From positions 10,815,001-10,879,000 of the forward strand of contig NC_056425.1 in the NCBI RefSeq assembly GCF_905147365.1: 64,000 bases of DNA. The letters are read 5' to 3'. The notes below the pieces were generated by a model. It made no database searches. It saw nothing but the letters and a program-made list of their open reading frames with translations, and had not been told where the DNA came from. This DNA comes from Aricia agestis (Eukaryota > Arthropoda > Insecta > Lepidoptera > Lycaenidae). Shown here in pieces: positions 32,330 to 43,667 of the stretch. Within the stretch, counting starts at the first letter, position 1; every line of letters begins with the position of its first letter. The position numbers and the translations under genes were made by a program.

Positions 32330-33301
32330 ATGTATTTACTATTTGTGTCGCTAGAAATAGTCTTATTTATTTTTGCTCTACTATTTTCACTATTCGTCCT
32401 CGCCGTGCTTACGTTTAGGTTTGTTATAGAACCTATAAAAAAAGGACGATGTACTTGCAAGACTGATTTAACTGGAAAAGTGGTGATAATAACCGGAGGA
32501 AACTCAGGCATAGGTCTCGAAACAGCAAGAGATCTATCCAGACGCAATGCCAAAGTAATAATAGCGAGCCGAGATACGAAGAAATCTGAAGAGGCTGTCA
32601 AATCTATAAAGGAAACCTCAGGAAACGATAATGTGGAATACAAATATTTGGATCTTTCAAAATTTTCAAGTATCAGAGAATTTGTGAGTGATTTCAATAA
32701 AAATAATAAAAGGTTGGATATACTAGTGAACAATTCCGGCGTAGGGGGATTAAAGAATAAGTTGACCGAAGATGGTATAAATAATCTTATGCAAATTAAT
32801 TATGTAGGACAATTTTTGTTGACGAACTTGTTGTTAGATAAACTCAAAGAAAGTGCTCCTAGTAGAATTGTAATAGTGTCGTCATACTTACACAAATGGG
32901 CAAAGCTTGATCCTAATAACATAGCTGGAAGGAATTTGAAGGCGTCACTAAATTTATATAACATAAGTAAACTTTGTGGTGTACTTTGGACAAAGGCGTT
33001 AGCTAAAAGGCTCCCGAAAGAAGTTGTAGTGAATGCACTGCATCCAGGGGTAGTGAAAACGCCAATTTTCAAGAAAATACCAGGATGGAGACAAAAATTA
33101 TTATATTTTGTGATTAGTTTGTTATTCAAGACTCCGGAGGAAGGTGCACAGACTATCATACATTTATCTGTTTCGCCAAATATAAAAACTTCTGGCGATT
33201 ATTATGTGGACTGTGAAAAGTCGAAGCCAGCTGAAGAAGCGTTTGACGATGAGTTGGTAGAAAAGGTTTATAGAGAAACTATGAATTTAATAAAGATTTG
33301 A
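32330..33301 (+). CDS. Membrane-anchored short-chain dehydrogenase/reductase, retinol-dehydrogenase type
   Basis: A single-exon gene of 323 codons. Residues 1-30 form a hydrophobic N-terminal anchor (LLFVSLEIVLFIFALLFSLF). The Rossmann fold starts with VVIITGGNSGIG (TGxxxGIG cofactor motif, about residues 51-62), and ASRD after the second strand suggests NADP(H) preference. NNSG replaces the usual NNAG structural motif. The catalytic Ser is in IVIVSS, and YNISK supplies the Tyr-x-x-x-Lys pair. HPGVVKTPIF follows, as in classical SDRs. The closest families are the RDH11-14 retinol dehydrogenases, which reduce or oxidise retinoids and other lipophilic carbonyls at the ER membrane; the true substrate cannot be read. 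An AATAAA overlaps the last codons (33289-33294). The absence of introns could mean a retrocopy. Confidence 0.9.
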   Translation: MYLLFVSLEIVLFIFALLFSLFVLAVLTFRFVIEPIKKGRCTCKTDLTGKVVIITGGNSGIGLETARDLSRRNAKVIIASRDTKKSEEAVKSIKETSGNDNVEYKYLDLSKFSSIREFVSDFNKNNKRLDILVNNSGVGGLKNKLTEDGINNLMQINYVGQFLLTNLLLDKLKESAPSRIVIVSSYLHKWAKLDPNNIAGRNLKASLNLYNISKLCGVLWTKALAKRLPKEVVVNALHPGVVKTPIFKKIPGWRQKLLYFVISLLFKTPEEGAQTIIHLSVSPNIKTSGDYYVDCEKSKPAEEAFDDELVEKVYRETMNLIKI

Positions 33302-33688
33302 TTGTGTATTTTTTGTTTTCGTCTTTTATTTTATTTCACTTTTACCTGCTAAGTTTTTATTTCGTTTGTTTATATTATATAAGTTTCGTTATGACGTATT
33401 AGGGTGAAGCCAAACGAGCGTAATTTGTGAGTTGTGAGTCGCAGAATTTCGGCTGGCAGAAATTCTGCTGCATTCAGTTTCATACAAAAGTCCTGTTTGA
33501 TTCACACGAGCGTAATTTTGTGACTCGTGATTTGTATGAAAAGATATTTACGCGACCGAAATTCTGCGACACACGACTCACAAATTACGCTCGGTTGGAT
33601 TCAACCTTGTAGTCCAACCCCTTACAAACATAGGTAATATTAACCTCAATATTAACATATGAGGGTCAAGTAACTTTTTAATGTGCTT
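33302..33688. other. 3' flank of the dehydrogenase with a hairpin repeat (33403-33610)
   Basis: gccaaacgagcgtaatttgt at about 33412 pairs with acaaattacgctcggttgg near 33590, with cagaatttcggc/ccgaaattctgcg inside. It is a MITE of about 200 bp; the frame inside is not a gene. Confidence 0.6.
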
Positions 33689-34032
33689 TATTTTTTTATT
33701 TTTTTTTTATGAAATAAGGGGGCAAACGAGCAAACGGGTCACCTGATGGAAAGCAACTTCCGTCGCCCATGGACACTCGCAGCATCAGAAGAGCTGCAGG
33801 TGCGTTGCCGGCCTTTGAAGAGGGAATAGGGTAATAGGGGAGGGTAGGGATGGGAAGGGAAGGGAATAGGGGAGGGTAGGAAAGGGAATAGGGTAGGGGA
33901 TTGGGCCTCCGGTAATCTCACTCACTCGGCGAAACACAGCGCAAGCGCTGTTTCACCCCGGTTTTCTTTGAGAACGTGGTATTTCTCCGGTCGAGCCGGC
34001 CCATTCGTGCCGAAGCATGGCTCTCCCACGTA
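33689..34032 (-). repeat. SINE-like retroposon with CCCT minisatellite, copy 2
   Basis: Same structure as 27722-28056, with a better preserved LINE-derived tail. On the minus strand the tail still encodes LFKGRQRTCSSSDAASVHGR, the extreme C-terminus of a LINE ORF2. Confidence 0.8.
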
Positions 34033-34619
34033 AAAAAATATAAAGACATAATATTATAAAAAACTACTACCTAGTATAGATTAGCATTTAGGTGAGTAAA
34101 TATTTTATTAGTAAGGTGGTATATTTTATAAGAGCTCCAAGTCACATAACAACCAGAGAATGTAGCCTTGTCTTAATAAGTTTTGAAATTATGTGCAACG
34201 AAAACATCCTTTTTTATTTACCTTTCCGACTATGATTAAGCCAAATTGAATATTTATAGGGTCAACAATGGCAGCATTCGTTTACCCAATAAATATTCAA
34301 TTTAACAACCCCACACACAAGTTTACATATCGACGCGGTTAATGACAGTTCCATTTACTGCATTCGTAAAAGTAGCCGTAAATGGCCCATTAGCAGATGA
34401 GATCGTTAAGCGTTAATCAAGGTTTAACTGAAGATGTCATTAAACGGCGATTAATAAAACGTGACGCAATCGCCGGTTACCGGAGTTAACGATTCCGTTT
34501 CATTTGATAATTAAACGTAATTATTGGAAATCGCGTAAATAGTTCCAGTGATTCCCGTGGCTTCGGAACTTTTAGCCCAAGAGCCAACGACAGCCAGACT
34601 TTCGTCTGTATGTGACCAA
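34033..34619. other. Intergenic sequence, no gene seen
   Basis: AT-rich to 34300, then a mixed segment with gttaac-type motifs. Nothing is supported. Confidence 0.35.
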
Positions 34620-36100
34620 AAAAATCGACTATTTTTTTTTTTTTTCAAAACCCGCAGTGAAATATCTTCCTAGTAATGAAAAAAGAAGCCTGTGAAAACG
34701 GGAGCTCTTAATATCAATTTTGAAAGGTCGCTCATCGTGAATTTCTATTTTACGTTTAAATAACATGGGAATTTTTTTTTTTAAATTTTGAATTTTACAA
34801 CTCATTTTTGAATTAACATGTCGGGATGAGCGATACATATTTTTGAAGGAAATTGAACGCTCTAAATAAATTGTCTCTTATGTTTTTTCTGTAAGTTCAC
34901 TCCTTCAAAAGTTATTCGAGTTTAAAATCCAACATGTAATCAATTCAACGTTTTTTTTTTTAATTTTTCTTAAATATTTCATAATTATTATTGAAAAAAA
35001 AAATTTGGCTTAAAATATTGAATCATCAAGTTTAACGTCGTTGATAAAGTAGATCTTTATGATTCTGCTATTAAAAATAGTTGACTTTTTAATTTAAAAA
35101 ATCCGAAATTAATTCTTTATTTGAAGTTTACAAAAAATTTGGATTGTATGTACATAAATTTTGGAATAATGACCAACTGTGGTTTATAGGATATGTAGTG
35201 CACTTCTTTACCGGTGAAATAGAGATGTGCTGTAATATCAACTTACTTTTTCGGTACTGTTGCTCAATTGTTGTTCTGGTTCCTAGCTGTTTGTTATAAT
35301 TACGATTTTGATGTATAATAATTTAAAAATATTTCACTTTTTAATAATTGTATCATTTTATTATAAATAATGGAACAAAATGTATACTTGATTGGTGAAA
35401 TGAATGAAAATTTTATTGGACGTAAACTGCCCACAAATGGAGAGGTTATGTGGTATGTATGTAGGTATTTAGAACATGATACTCTAAAATTTGATGCTTT
35501 CATTTCAATAAATAAAAAAAGATTATTCCTAAAGTGTCGTCTTTTTATTAAAATGTCATTGTTGGATTATTGGTATTCAATTGTTGTTAGTAGCATTTCA
35601 TTGTTCATAGTTCTGATAGTTAGAATCAAAATCGTAAATTTTATCAACTGAAAATAATCGTGTTAAACGTAAAGCTATCAACTATACAATTAATAAGTGT
35701 ACAATATTTTTTTTTGAAGATAAGTATTATTATTATATCACAAATAAAGGAAAAAAACGTTGAATTGATTACATGTTGGATTTTAAACTCGAATAACTTT
35801 TGAAGGAGTGAACTTACAGAAAAAACATAAGAGACAATTTATTTAGAGCGTTCAATTTCCTTCAAAAATATGTATCGCTCATCCCGATTCCCGACATGTT
35901 AATTCAAAAATGAGTTGTAAAATTCAAAATTTAAAAAAAAAAATTCCCATGTTATTTAAACGTAAAATAGAAATTCACGATGAGCGACCTTTCAAAATTG
36001 ATATTAAGAGCTCCCGTTTTCACAGGCTTCTTTTTTCATTACTAGGAAGATATTTCACTGCGGGTTTTGAAAAAAAAAATAGTCGTTTTTTTTGAACCGG
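34620..36100. mobile_element. 1.5-kb fold-back element with about 340-bp terminal inverted repeats and a small ORF
   Basis: Left arm 34620-34963 and right arm 35748-36100 are near-exact complements: ttcaaaacccgcagtgaaat/atttcactgcgggttttgaa; ggtcgctcatcgtgaatttc/gaaattcacgatgagcgacc; catgtaatcaattcaacg/cgttgaattgattacatg. The 0.8-kb middle holds one small open frame (next entry). Long arms around a shrunken interior suggest a deleted relative of an autonomous DNA transposon. Confidence 0.85.
35370..35651 (+). CDS. Small ORF inside the fold-back element, unknown protein
   Basis: 93 codons. The N-terminal half (GRKLPTNGEVMWYVCRYLEH) has the well-structured look of a real domain, and an LPTNGEV-like motif occurs, as far as I recall, in proteins next to arthropod transposons. 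The C-terminal half turns hydrophobic and AT-driven (VVSSISLFIVLIV), as if the frame had run into non-coding sequence. It may be the first exon or truncated remnant of the element's own gene. Function unknown. Confidence 0.4.
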   Translation: MEQNVYLIGEMNENFIGRKLPTNGEVMWYVCRYLEHDTLKFDAFISINKKRLFLKCRLFIKMSLLDYWYSIVVSSISLFIVLIVRIKIVNFIN

Positions 36101-37629
36101 TCTAATGTGACCCCTATATTTAATAATGGCCAGCAACTGTGGAGTTTCGGTCGCGGTTACTTTAGGTCACTTTAGTAGATCCAATTCTGAAGGTCTACCT
36201 ACTAAAGCCTTATAGGGGGGCTAGATTTAACAGGGGTAAGTATTAACAAGTCTATAACTACTAAATTAAATGACGATACGGTAAGACGTTCAATTCAATG
36301 TTTTAAGTTCGGGCGACGTTGGTGAACGATTAGCGACAATTGAGTTGCCCACCGGCCGCCGCATTATGAAGTTATTATACGTCGGTGCAAAAATACCATA
36401 CGACAAGGCAACACCATACCACCGATGTTCATGAATATTTCCGAGGATAAGATTCAATTTTTGTTGCAAGCGGTCCACTAGAATCCATAGCAGCTCAGGG
36501 TGGATGACAAAAAAGGAAATGTATGTTATTTGAGACAAGTTTTTATTGTTATTTAACATTTGTACGTCAAAAAATTATTAAATTACCATTTTATTATTGT
36601 TTTGTTTATTACTTCTATGGTTAAATGAATTTCAGAATCACTGTTAACATTTGCCCCCAAAACGGGGCAACTTTTAACTGCTAACTTTTTTTAAAAAAAT
36701 GCGTCTCCCTTCGAATTCAAGTAATTTAGATGAAGGTTTAGCTTAGTATATGCAAGTCATATAAATTTTCGTTACTCGGGTATAAAAAGAATAACATAAA
36801 GTTTTCAAATTAAGAAGATAAATGACAATATTTAAAATCTGTTAGAACTAGCCGCCCTCTCCCCTACTTTATCGAAGGTTAGGCAAGTCTTCAGAACTGG
36901 ATACCTCCTAATATAAAGTAGGTAACCGCGACCGAAAATCCATAGTTGCTGGTCGTTCTCTCGGCTCACCTATTATAGAGGGGTATAATACAGATTATTT
37001 TTCCGACCCAAATATCGGCCAATAGAATTGCACCATTCGACGTCACGTGGTACAACCTACATGGTATTATACTGATAATTTTTTGAAAATTTTCTCTGGT
37101 AGTTGCTATATATAAAAGACAAACACGTCAAACTAACAGGTTGAATTCAATTGTGTCTCATGGTGCAATTATATTGGCCGACATTTGGGACGGAAAAATA
37201 ATCCCCCGAATACCACACGAGCTTCAAAATTATCTGGCATTTCCCTCAAGGTTCCCTGCAAACAAATAAAGTCGTCAAGTTTTTCAGTCGTCAAGTTTTC
37301 ATAAAGTCGTCAATCCTACATTTGTTTGCAACGAACCTATCGGGAAATACCCGATAATTTCGAAGCTCTTGTGGTATTATAAGTGAAAATTATTCAGCTT
37401 TTATAAAATGAATAAAGTCTGGATATCGCTGGCTCTTTCTCTATTTTGTAAATCGCTTTTGATAGTACCTGTGAAAGTTGGGAAATTCAGTTTCAGAAAC
37501 TTCAGCAGGAAGTATATTTGCTGAAAGGAATTTAAAATAAATTATTGTTATATTTGGTGCCTGTCAGAACATACCGAGCAAAAGGACGATCAAGAATATT
37601 ATACCTTTCAATTTAATGTAAGTACCTTA
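36101..37629. repeat. Intergenic with a loose inverted repeat (36110-36960)
   Basis: ggccagcaactgtggagttt and cggtcgcggttactttaggt at 36127 pair loosely with acctactttatattagg-type sequence and ccgaaaatccatagttgctgg near 36945. Another loose pair brackets 36975-37205 (cgacccaaatatcggccaat near 37013; attggccgacatttgggacg near 37175). Both look like old MITEs. No gene. Confidence 0.5.
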
Positions 37630-37770
37630 AAGAAAAGAGCGTATTCCCTCTTAAAAGGCCGGCAACGCACCGGCAGCTCTTCTGATGATGCGTGTGTCCA
37701 TGGGCGACGGTAGTTGCTTTCCATCAGGCGACCCGTTTGCTCGTTTGCCCCCTTATTTCATAAAAAAAAA
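37630..37770 (+). repeat. Tail fragment of the SINE/LINE family, opposite orientation
   Basis: gagcgtattccctcttaaaa, ggccggcaacgcac, gggcgacggtagttgctttc, cgtttgctcgtttgccccct, ending in poly-A. Confidence 0.75.
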
Positions 37771-37916
37771 CAGTATCATCGAGGAAATTAATTCCTATGA
37801 CTACGTCATGACAGGAAATCAACTTCTCTGATGGTACATACCAAAAGTGATAGCTAAATAATACAGTATCAAATACTATAAGTACTGTATAGAAATATTA
37901 GGGATAGGGGAAATAT

Positions 37917-38042
37917 CACATTCTGATAAAGTCCCGACTAGGCCATTCACAACTTTTTTGACAGATTCTCCATACTCGATCAGTCAAGTTAATTGGTGGA
38001 TAGCCTATTCGCCACTTATCAGGAAGTGGTGAAACAGGCCCT
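37917..38042. repeat. 125-bp MITE family, copy 3
   Basis: ttctgataaagtcccgac, acttttttgacagattctcc, gtggatagcctattcgccac, ttatcaggaagtggtgaaac. Confidence 0.8.
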
Positions 38043-38389
38043 GAGACTTATAGTTCTATGAGTCAGGTGAAAAACTTATTTTTTATGGGAAATAACTGCT
38101 TTAAAATTAATTATAAGAATTGTAAATACGGTGTTATAGAAGATTACATCAAATCAAAATATGTATAAGTAATTAATAATATTATTAATGTGATTAAAAG
38201 GTGCATTCATGCAGGTGCATTATATAATTTCTCTATGATTCAATTAGTAATATTCGAATTTCGAACAATCCCGTTGTACCACATTCGCGTGATGTAATAA
38301 TGGTAGTATAATGACGTCATAATACAACAGGCAACAGCTGCACCGGTTTCTAGCGGTAATCAGGGTATTGTTGTACCGACCCGTACTTA

Positions 38390-38550
38390 ATATTATAAAT
38401 GCAAAAGTGTGTCCGTCTGTCTGTCTTCTACCTGCCAGAACCGCTGAACTGATTTTGCTGAAAGGTATGGTGATACCTTGAGTCCCAGGAAAGGACATAG
38501 AATACTTTTTATCCCGTACGGTTCCCGCACGCAAACGAATTTTGAATATA
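38390..38550 (+). repeat. Retroposon copy of the 19785 family
   Basis: tattataaatgcaaaagtgt, tgtctgtcttctacctgcc, gaaccgctgaactgattttg, ggaaaggacatagaatac, ggttcccgcacg. Confidence 0.7.
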
Positions 38551-38570
38551 GTCCTCTAGACCAGAGGGGT

Positions 38571-38745
38571 TAGTGCGAGTTTTATTCGATCATACGCATC
38601 GAGCGCGTAAACGCGAATTTATATGAGATCAAAGCAGTATCCACGTTAGCCAGTAGATGGCGCTGCTTTGATCCCATATAAATTCGCGTTTACGCGCTCG
38701 ATGCGTATGATCGAATAAAACTAAAACTCGCACTAACCCCTCTGG
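38571..38745. repeat. 175-bp hairpin MITE
   Basis: ccagaggggttagtgcgagt pairs with actcgcactaacccctctgg. cgatcatacgcatcgagcgc and aaacgcgaatttatatg continue as perfect arm sequence to a short loop near cacgttagccagtagatgg. Confidence 0.9.
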
Positions 38746-38971
38746 GCTTCCCAAACATATTTTGTCTACTGCCCACTTTGAAAACAAATTAATTATGTTT
38801 TAGCGCCCCCCCCCCCCATTGTTTCAATTTAAAATGCATCCAGGTGAAATAAATCACCCCCAAGCCTCTACACAACAACACCATTTTTTTCTGGATCCCA
38901 CACCCTTTAGACCTTCAGCGCCCACAGGGGGGCGTTATCTCCCACTTTGGAAAAGGCTGAGCTAGACTATA
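38746..38971. repeat. Dispersed repeat also present at 43410-43640 (reverse)
   Basis: Shares the poly-C tract near 38808, aaaatgcatc, aagcctctacacaacaaca, ctggatcccacaccc and ggggggcgttatctcccact with the reversed copy at 43410-43640. Confidence 0.65.
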
Positions 38972-39180
38972 ATCCATACTAATATTATAAATGCGAAAGC
39001 GTGTCTGTCTGTCTGTTACCTCTTCACGGCCAAACCGCTGAACCGATTTTGCTGAAATTTGGCATGGAGATACTTTGAGACCCGGGAAAGGACATAGGGT
39101 AGTTTTTATCCCGGAAAAATGTACGGTTCCCGCGCGATAAACTAGTTTTGGCGCAACGGAGTTGCGGGCGTCGTCTAGTA
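38972..39180 (+). repeat. Retroposon copy abutting the 3' end of esterase gene A
   Basis: atccatactaatattataaa, gcgtgtctgtctgtctgtta, ccgctgaaccgattttgctg, ggttcccgcgcgataaacta, gttgcgggcgtcgtctag. It ends three or four bases from the gene A stop codon on the other strand. Confidence 0.8.
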
Positions 39181-39183
39181 ATT

Positions 39184-42100
39184 CTATATTTTATCGAAAA
39201 AATCCCTTTTTAAATCGTCCCAGAATTTGAGTCGTTTTAACTCCGGTACATTTATCATTTTGATGTGACGGCTCAGCTGTAACGCTTGGCATCCCGTATC
39301 CATTGGCATCCATTTTATATTTCCCAACACATCATCCTCTTTTTCTGGCGTTGGATCCCTGAAATAATTTTTCAATCATTAATTGTGCGGGAGTTTTGGC
39401 CCGCCGGTGTAGTTTACCGGAGGTTCCGGGGGAGGCTCCCGAACGAAGCGCGCATCACATCGCCGAAAGAGACTTTACGTGATAAAGTGTAGTGTGATTG
39501 TGTGTGTGAATGTGTAAATAATGTACATATATTAGGATAAAATTGTTCGGCGTGCATCTGTTGTCTGATTGCCATAACACAAGTTTTTACTTAGATTAGG
39601 ATTAGTCGACGTGATGTACGCTACCTAGCTTTTATACTATTGTATATTATTGTATGCTTAATAAAGAATTTGAATTTGAATTTTCTCCTTTCAAAACACA
39701 CGAACCATTTAACATTTTCAATCAGCGAATAACTAATTAATACAAGGTCTGGTTGTCTTTTAAATCTGGTCTAAAAGAAAAATCACTTGATTATACAGGA
39801 TGTGTATGAATTTCCTATGTAGAGTTCACTGTGAAACTTTTGTGAGAAACTGAGTAACTTTTTTTTACTTTTTTATGGAGAAATTGATAACGCTACTGTG
39901 AAAATTTCAACTGCCTTTGTCATTATTCATATCAAGCAAAAAAAACCCAAACAAATCACGTTTGTTGTATGGGAGGCCCCCCAAGAGTCTGAGTGCCATC
40001 GCAGTTCTCATACAAACGTTATAATAAGATAATTTCCCATACGAGAATATTGTAAGACTCGTATGGTATCTTGGTATTACGTTTGTATGAGAATTGCGAT
40101 GGCACCCGGACTCTTAAATATTTATTTTATTTTATTTTCAGTATTTATTGTTATAGCAGCAACAGATATACATAATCTGTGAAAATTTCAAAAGTCTAGC
40201 TATAGCAGTTTTTGAGATACAGCCTAGAGACAGACAAACGGACAGACAACGAAGTCTTAGTGTCCCGTTTTTAAAGGGTAAAAACGGGTACGGTACCCTA
40301 AAAAGACTTCAGGCAAATTATTGAAAAAATATATTAAAATATCCACACTGTAGCAGCGTGAATATTTTTATTAGTAAACCAGTATTTACCCATATCTGAC
40401 GAAATTTGCGAATAATTTAACAATTTTCTTAATAAACCGTCTCTCGTTCGTTCCGTCGTTTGTGTACGCCTCATCTGCGAATTTACATCTGAATAGGTAG
40501 CAGATTTCGTCGCCCAAAGTGGCGCCCTTCCATTTCAATTCCGGCGTAGATAAGTCCCAGCCGAAATTCAGAGAGCCCTTGAAAGAAAATCTACACAAAT
40601 ATGAGCCCTCGTGTTCCATCGCCTGACGATACACCGAATATATAACTCGGTCGGACAGGTATTTAGTATATCTTCTGAGACTTCGATCGGTGATCGTTCC
40701 GTTGAGGAAATAAAACTCTGTGATATTATTTTGTATCTTTCTGTATCTTTTCGATTCGAATTCGTCGGTCGTTCCCTCGAATGGTAGCATGTACTGGAAG
40801 TTGTACTTGAGGTACTTTAGTAGATTTCGATTCTTTGAAAAGCGCTGGAGTCGGTATAAAGATCTTAAGTTAGTGTAGCCAAATATCACTTTTAGTTTGT
40901 TAATTTTCTTATCGCAATACAAGTCGATCGGAGAATTCCTTAAGAAAGCGTTCCTAGACGTTTCCCTCGATAGAGTAAAACTTTTAATGGGTCTCTGATT
41001 ATTTCTCACTTCGCTGCTATCGTAGAGATTTCGCGCCAACACCACCAACTCGGACGCCGACATGCTTTTTAACTTTTCGTATAATTCCCCGCGGTCGAAT
41101 TTATCAAAACGTCCCTTCATTTTACAGTACAACTTATTTAGTATTTCGAAATTGTGAAATCTGTAATTTTCTGGACATAAAACACTTCCATCTAACACAA
41201 TGGCTCTCGAAAACAAATCTTTGGCGATCGGAGACACGAGCAGTGCTGATACCAATACTGCAGAATTACTGTGTCCCAGCACGGTAATTTTATGTTTATC
41301 CCCTTTGAAATAGGATATATTTTTCTGTATCCACTTTAACGCTGCAATAACGTCCTTCGCGCCCATGTTGCCCTCAGCAAAATCGTCGCCAGTATTCAAG
41401 AAACCGAATATGCTCGTTCTATATCTCACTTTGACGACTACGATTCGTTCTTCAATGAAGAAATCTGGACCAAAATCGATTTTGTTGTTGGTTATCCACA
41501 CTAAAACGGGATATTTGTCCGTGGTGTTAATCATAGGAACGTAAACAGAGAGGCGCAAACAATCTTCCAGATCAAATACACTGTCACTGTAATATTCGCT
41601 ATAGTCATGAATCTGTTGACCCAACAGATCAGATTTTTCCTTTGGTGGCTGTAATATAGATTGAGATTAAACATCATTAGTAAGAACTAAGAAGTTCACC
41701 GTAACTTTATTGCATAGCAAGATATACTATGACAAACTTTGCAAATAATACTTGTAGGGTTTTGATCTATCATGGTTAGGGTCAATTTATAATAGCGCAG
41801 AGTCGAAGCGAAGCGAAGGGAATTCCCAAAAACTGAACACAGAAAATTCAACCTTAACTAATACATTACTTCTGCGAGGCCAATCAGCGTTAGTCGGGCG
41901 CATTCACGCGAATTCGCGCGGATGCGCGCGCCTTTTTAAATTCTCAGAAGTAATAAAGTGCTTTGGAGTTAAGGTTTAGTTTGTTATTTTCAGTTTTAAT
42001 AATTCGCTTCGTGCGCTTCGACTCTGCGCTAGTATAAATTGATTCTTATTGTCTATGACAGATAGATGTACTATCAGAGAAATAAGTTCATAGGCAGGTG

Positions 42101-42859
42101 GCGGACCTACTTAAGTAGGTCGCGGTATGTCAAACCCAGCAGACAGATCAAGATTATCATTGAATTGATAGAACCTGACCAAATGACGTAGGACTGCATT
42201 TGCTCATAAATAAATTTCTACGATTTAAAAAAACGAGTCTCTGTAATAGGGTTCCCTTTACACCCTGTAAGTACTTAAACTCTCACTCTCACACACACAC
42301 TATTCATTTATAAGTATAGGATTTTCATTCGAAAATTACAAAATTAAGCTGTCCCGGCAAACGTTTTTCGCCCGTTTGCCATATAAAGTATTTCGCCCGT
42401 ATTAATTTATTGAAGTGACTAAATAAGTATGTAACCATGGCAACTTCCATCGCTATCCCGACGCACAAACAAGGGTCGCCATCAGTCTCGAGTTGTAATA
42501 ATTTACTATTATTTATTCAACAAATGCACTTATCAATAAGTACCCAGTACCCGATTCTCAGAAACACTGAATATGCATATAAAATTTGGTTAAAATCAGT
42601 AAATGCGTTTCAGAGGAGTACGCGGCCTAACATTGTGACACGAAAATGTTATATACTTACATAAGAAGATTACCTTAAATCTCAAATCTCCAACTGGTAC
42701 GTCCGCGTAAGGGATATTATAAAACGCAGCGTACGCATCCTTGTTGAAAATCGTCACAAACTTTTTACCAATAATAACAGTCTTATTATTCTTCATAATA
42801 TGCACGAAGGCTGTACAATAAATAACCTCACAGAACACAATACAATACACTAGATACAT
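39184..42859 (-). CDS. Esterase-family gene A: catalytically dead, truncated C-terminus without ER signal
   Basis: Three exons: 42859-42674 (signal peptide start MYLVYCIVFCEVIYC, ends GDLRFK), 41648-40390 and 39358-39184; 539 residues. GT-AG sites and phases (0, then 2) equal those of B to D. It has the family EDC, GPDFF and FGFL blocks. The nucleophile elbow is GHSNS (Ser about 189; the last Gly is lost). The Glu motif GxNSREG is GYTNLRSLY, so no Glu, and the His position in GATLGDEICY is Leu. The HGG oxyanion loop is deleted (LVWITNNKIDFG). Exon 2 lacks the segment with Trp and the first Cys of the N-terminal disulfide. The protein stops at FFDKI, about 15-20 residues short of its paralogs, and so has no KDEL/HDEL. 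A transposable element begins at the next bases. A secreted pseudo-enzyme or a young pseudogene are both possible. Confidence 0.85.
39391..39682 (+). repeat. Half-LINE retroposon 3' end with GAATTT tail, copy 1
   Basis: gttttggcccgccggtgtag to the (gaattt)n tail ttgaatttgaatttt. Near identical to 49335-49643. It lies antisense in intron 2 of gene A, only about 32 bp upstream of the exon 3 splice acceptor. Confidence 0.85.
39790..40303. repeat. MITE fragment followed by a partial 'acggaaccct' family copy
   Basis: 39790-39900 resembles 25650 (tacaggatgtgtatg, gagttcactgtgaaac). 39898-40303 has caaatcacgtttgttgtatg, ttttgagatacagcctagag, gacagacaacgaagtc and ggtacggtaccctaaaaa. Intron 2 of gene A. 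Confidence 0.65.
41775..42045. repeat. 270-bp inverted-repeat MITE in intron 1 of gene A
   Basis: gggtcaatttataatagcgc and gagtcgaagcgaagcgaa at the left pair with ttcgcttcgtgcgcttcgac and tctgcgctagtataaattga at the right. The interior (ggccaatcagcgttagtcgg, gcggatgcgcgcgcc) is shared with 12051-12240. Confidence 0.85.
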
Positions 42860-43061
42860 TACTATAAGAAATTATTGAGGTAATGAATACAATTATTGAG
42901 TTAGGGCATTGGGACACGTCAGTACAATAATAATATCCGTAAAGTTGTTTGATACGCCAGATTACAAGTTTTACAAATATTTAAGTGTTGCGTGAGTGCA
43001 ATCATCATCACAGGGCAAAACCATCGTGAACCAAACAGCACACAATCCTGATATTGAAGTT

Positions 43062-43260
43062 TCTGTAGCTCTACCATGAGTTTAAAGCTATTTTATATAT
43101 TTATCGATATGGATATATTTATCGAAAGTCGATACCGACTACATAAATATTTAGTATGGCGATGTTAGTTCCGCAAGTGACCGCTAGAGGCGCTGTAAAA
43201 TTTGCGAGTATCGATAAAAACTATAGCTTTAAACTCATGGTAGAGCTACTGAGATCAACG
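43062..43260. repeat. Hairpin MITE of about 200 bp
   Basis: gtagctctaccatgagttta at the left and taaactcatggtagagctac at the right, with tttatcgat / atcgataaa inside. Confidence 0.8.
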
Positions 43261-43667
43261 CGATACAATATTCCAGAAACATCATCCCACGTCGCTTGGC
43301 CTGAATATCTTCCTTTGCAGGCTCCCTCAACATACACCTATGGAGAAGCTTTTGCTCTATTTTTGTGTTGTGGATTTTGGCTTAGTTACTCGTACTACTT
43401 ACTCTATCCCAACCTTTCCCAAAGTGGGCGATAACGCCCCCTTGTGGACGTTGAAGGTCTAACGGGGGGGCGGTGTGGGCAAAGAATTCTATTAAGTTTA
43501 AATAGAAGTCTTTGGGTGTGGGACCCAGAAAAAAATGGGGGCGTTGTGTAGAGGCTTGGGGGGTGCTTTATTTCATCTAAATACATTTTAAATTGAAACA
43601 ATGGGGGCACTAACACAATTTGTTTCCAAAGTGTAGATAAAATAAGCTCTATCCCATAAATTGTTAC

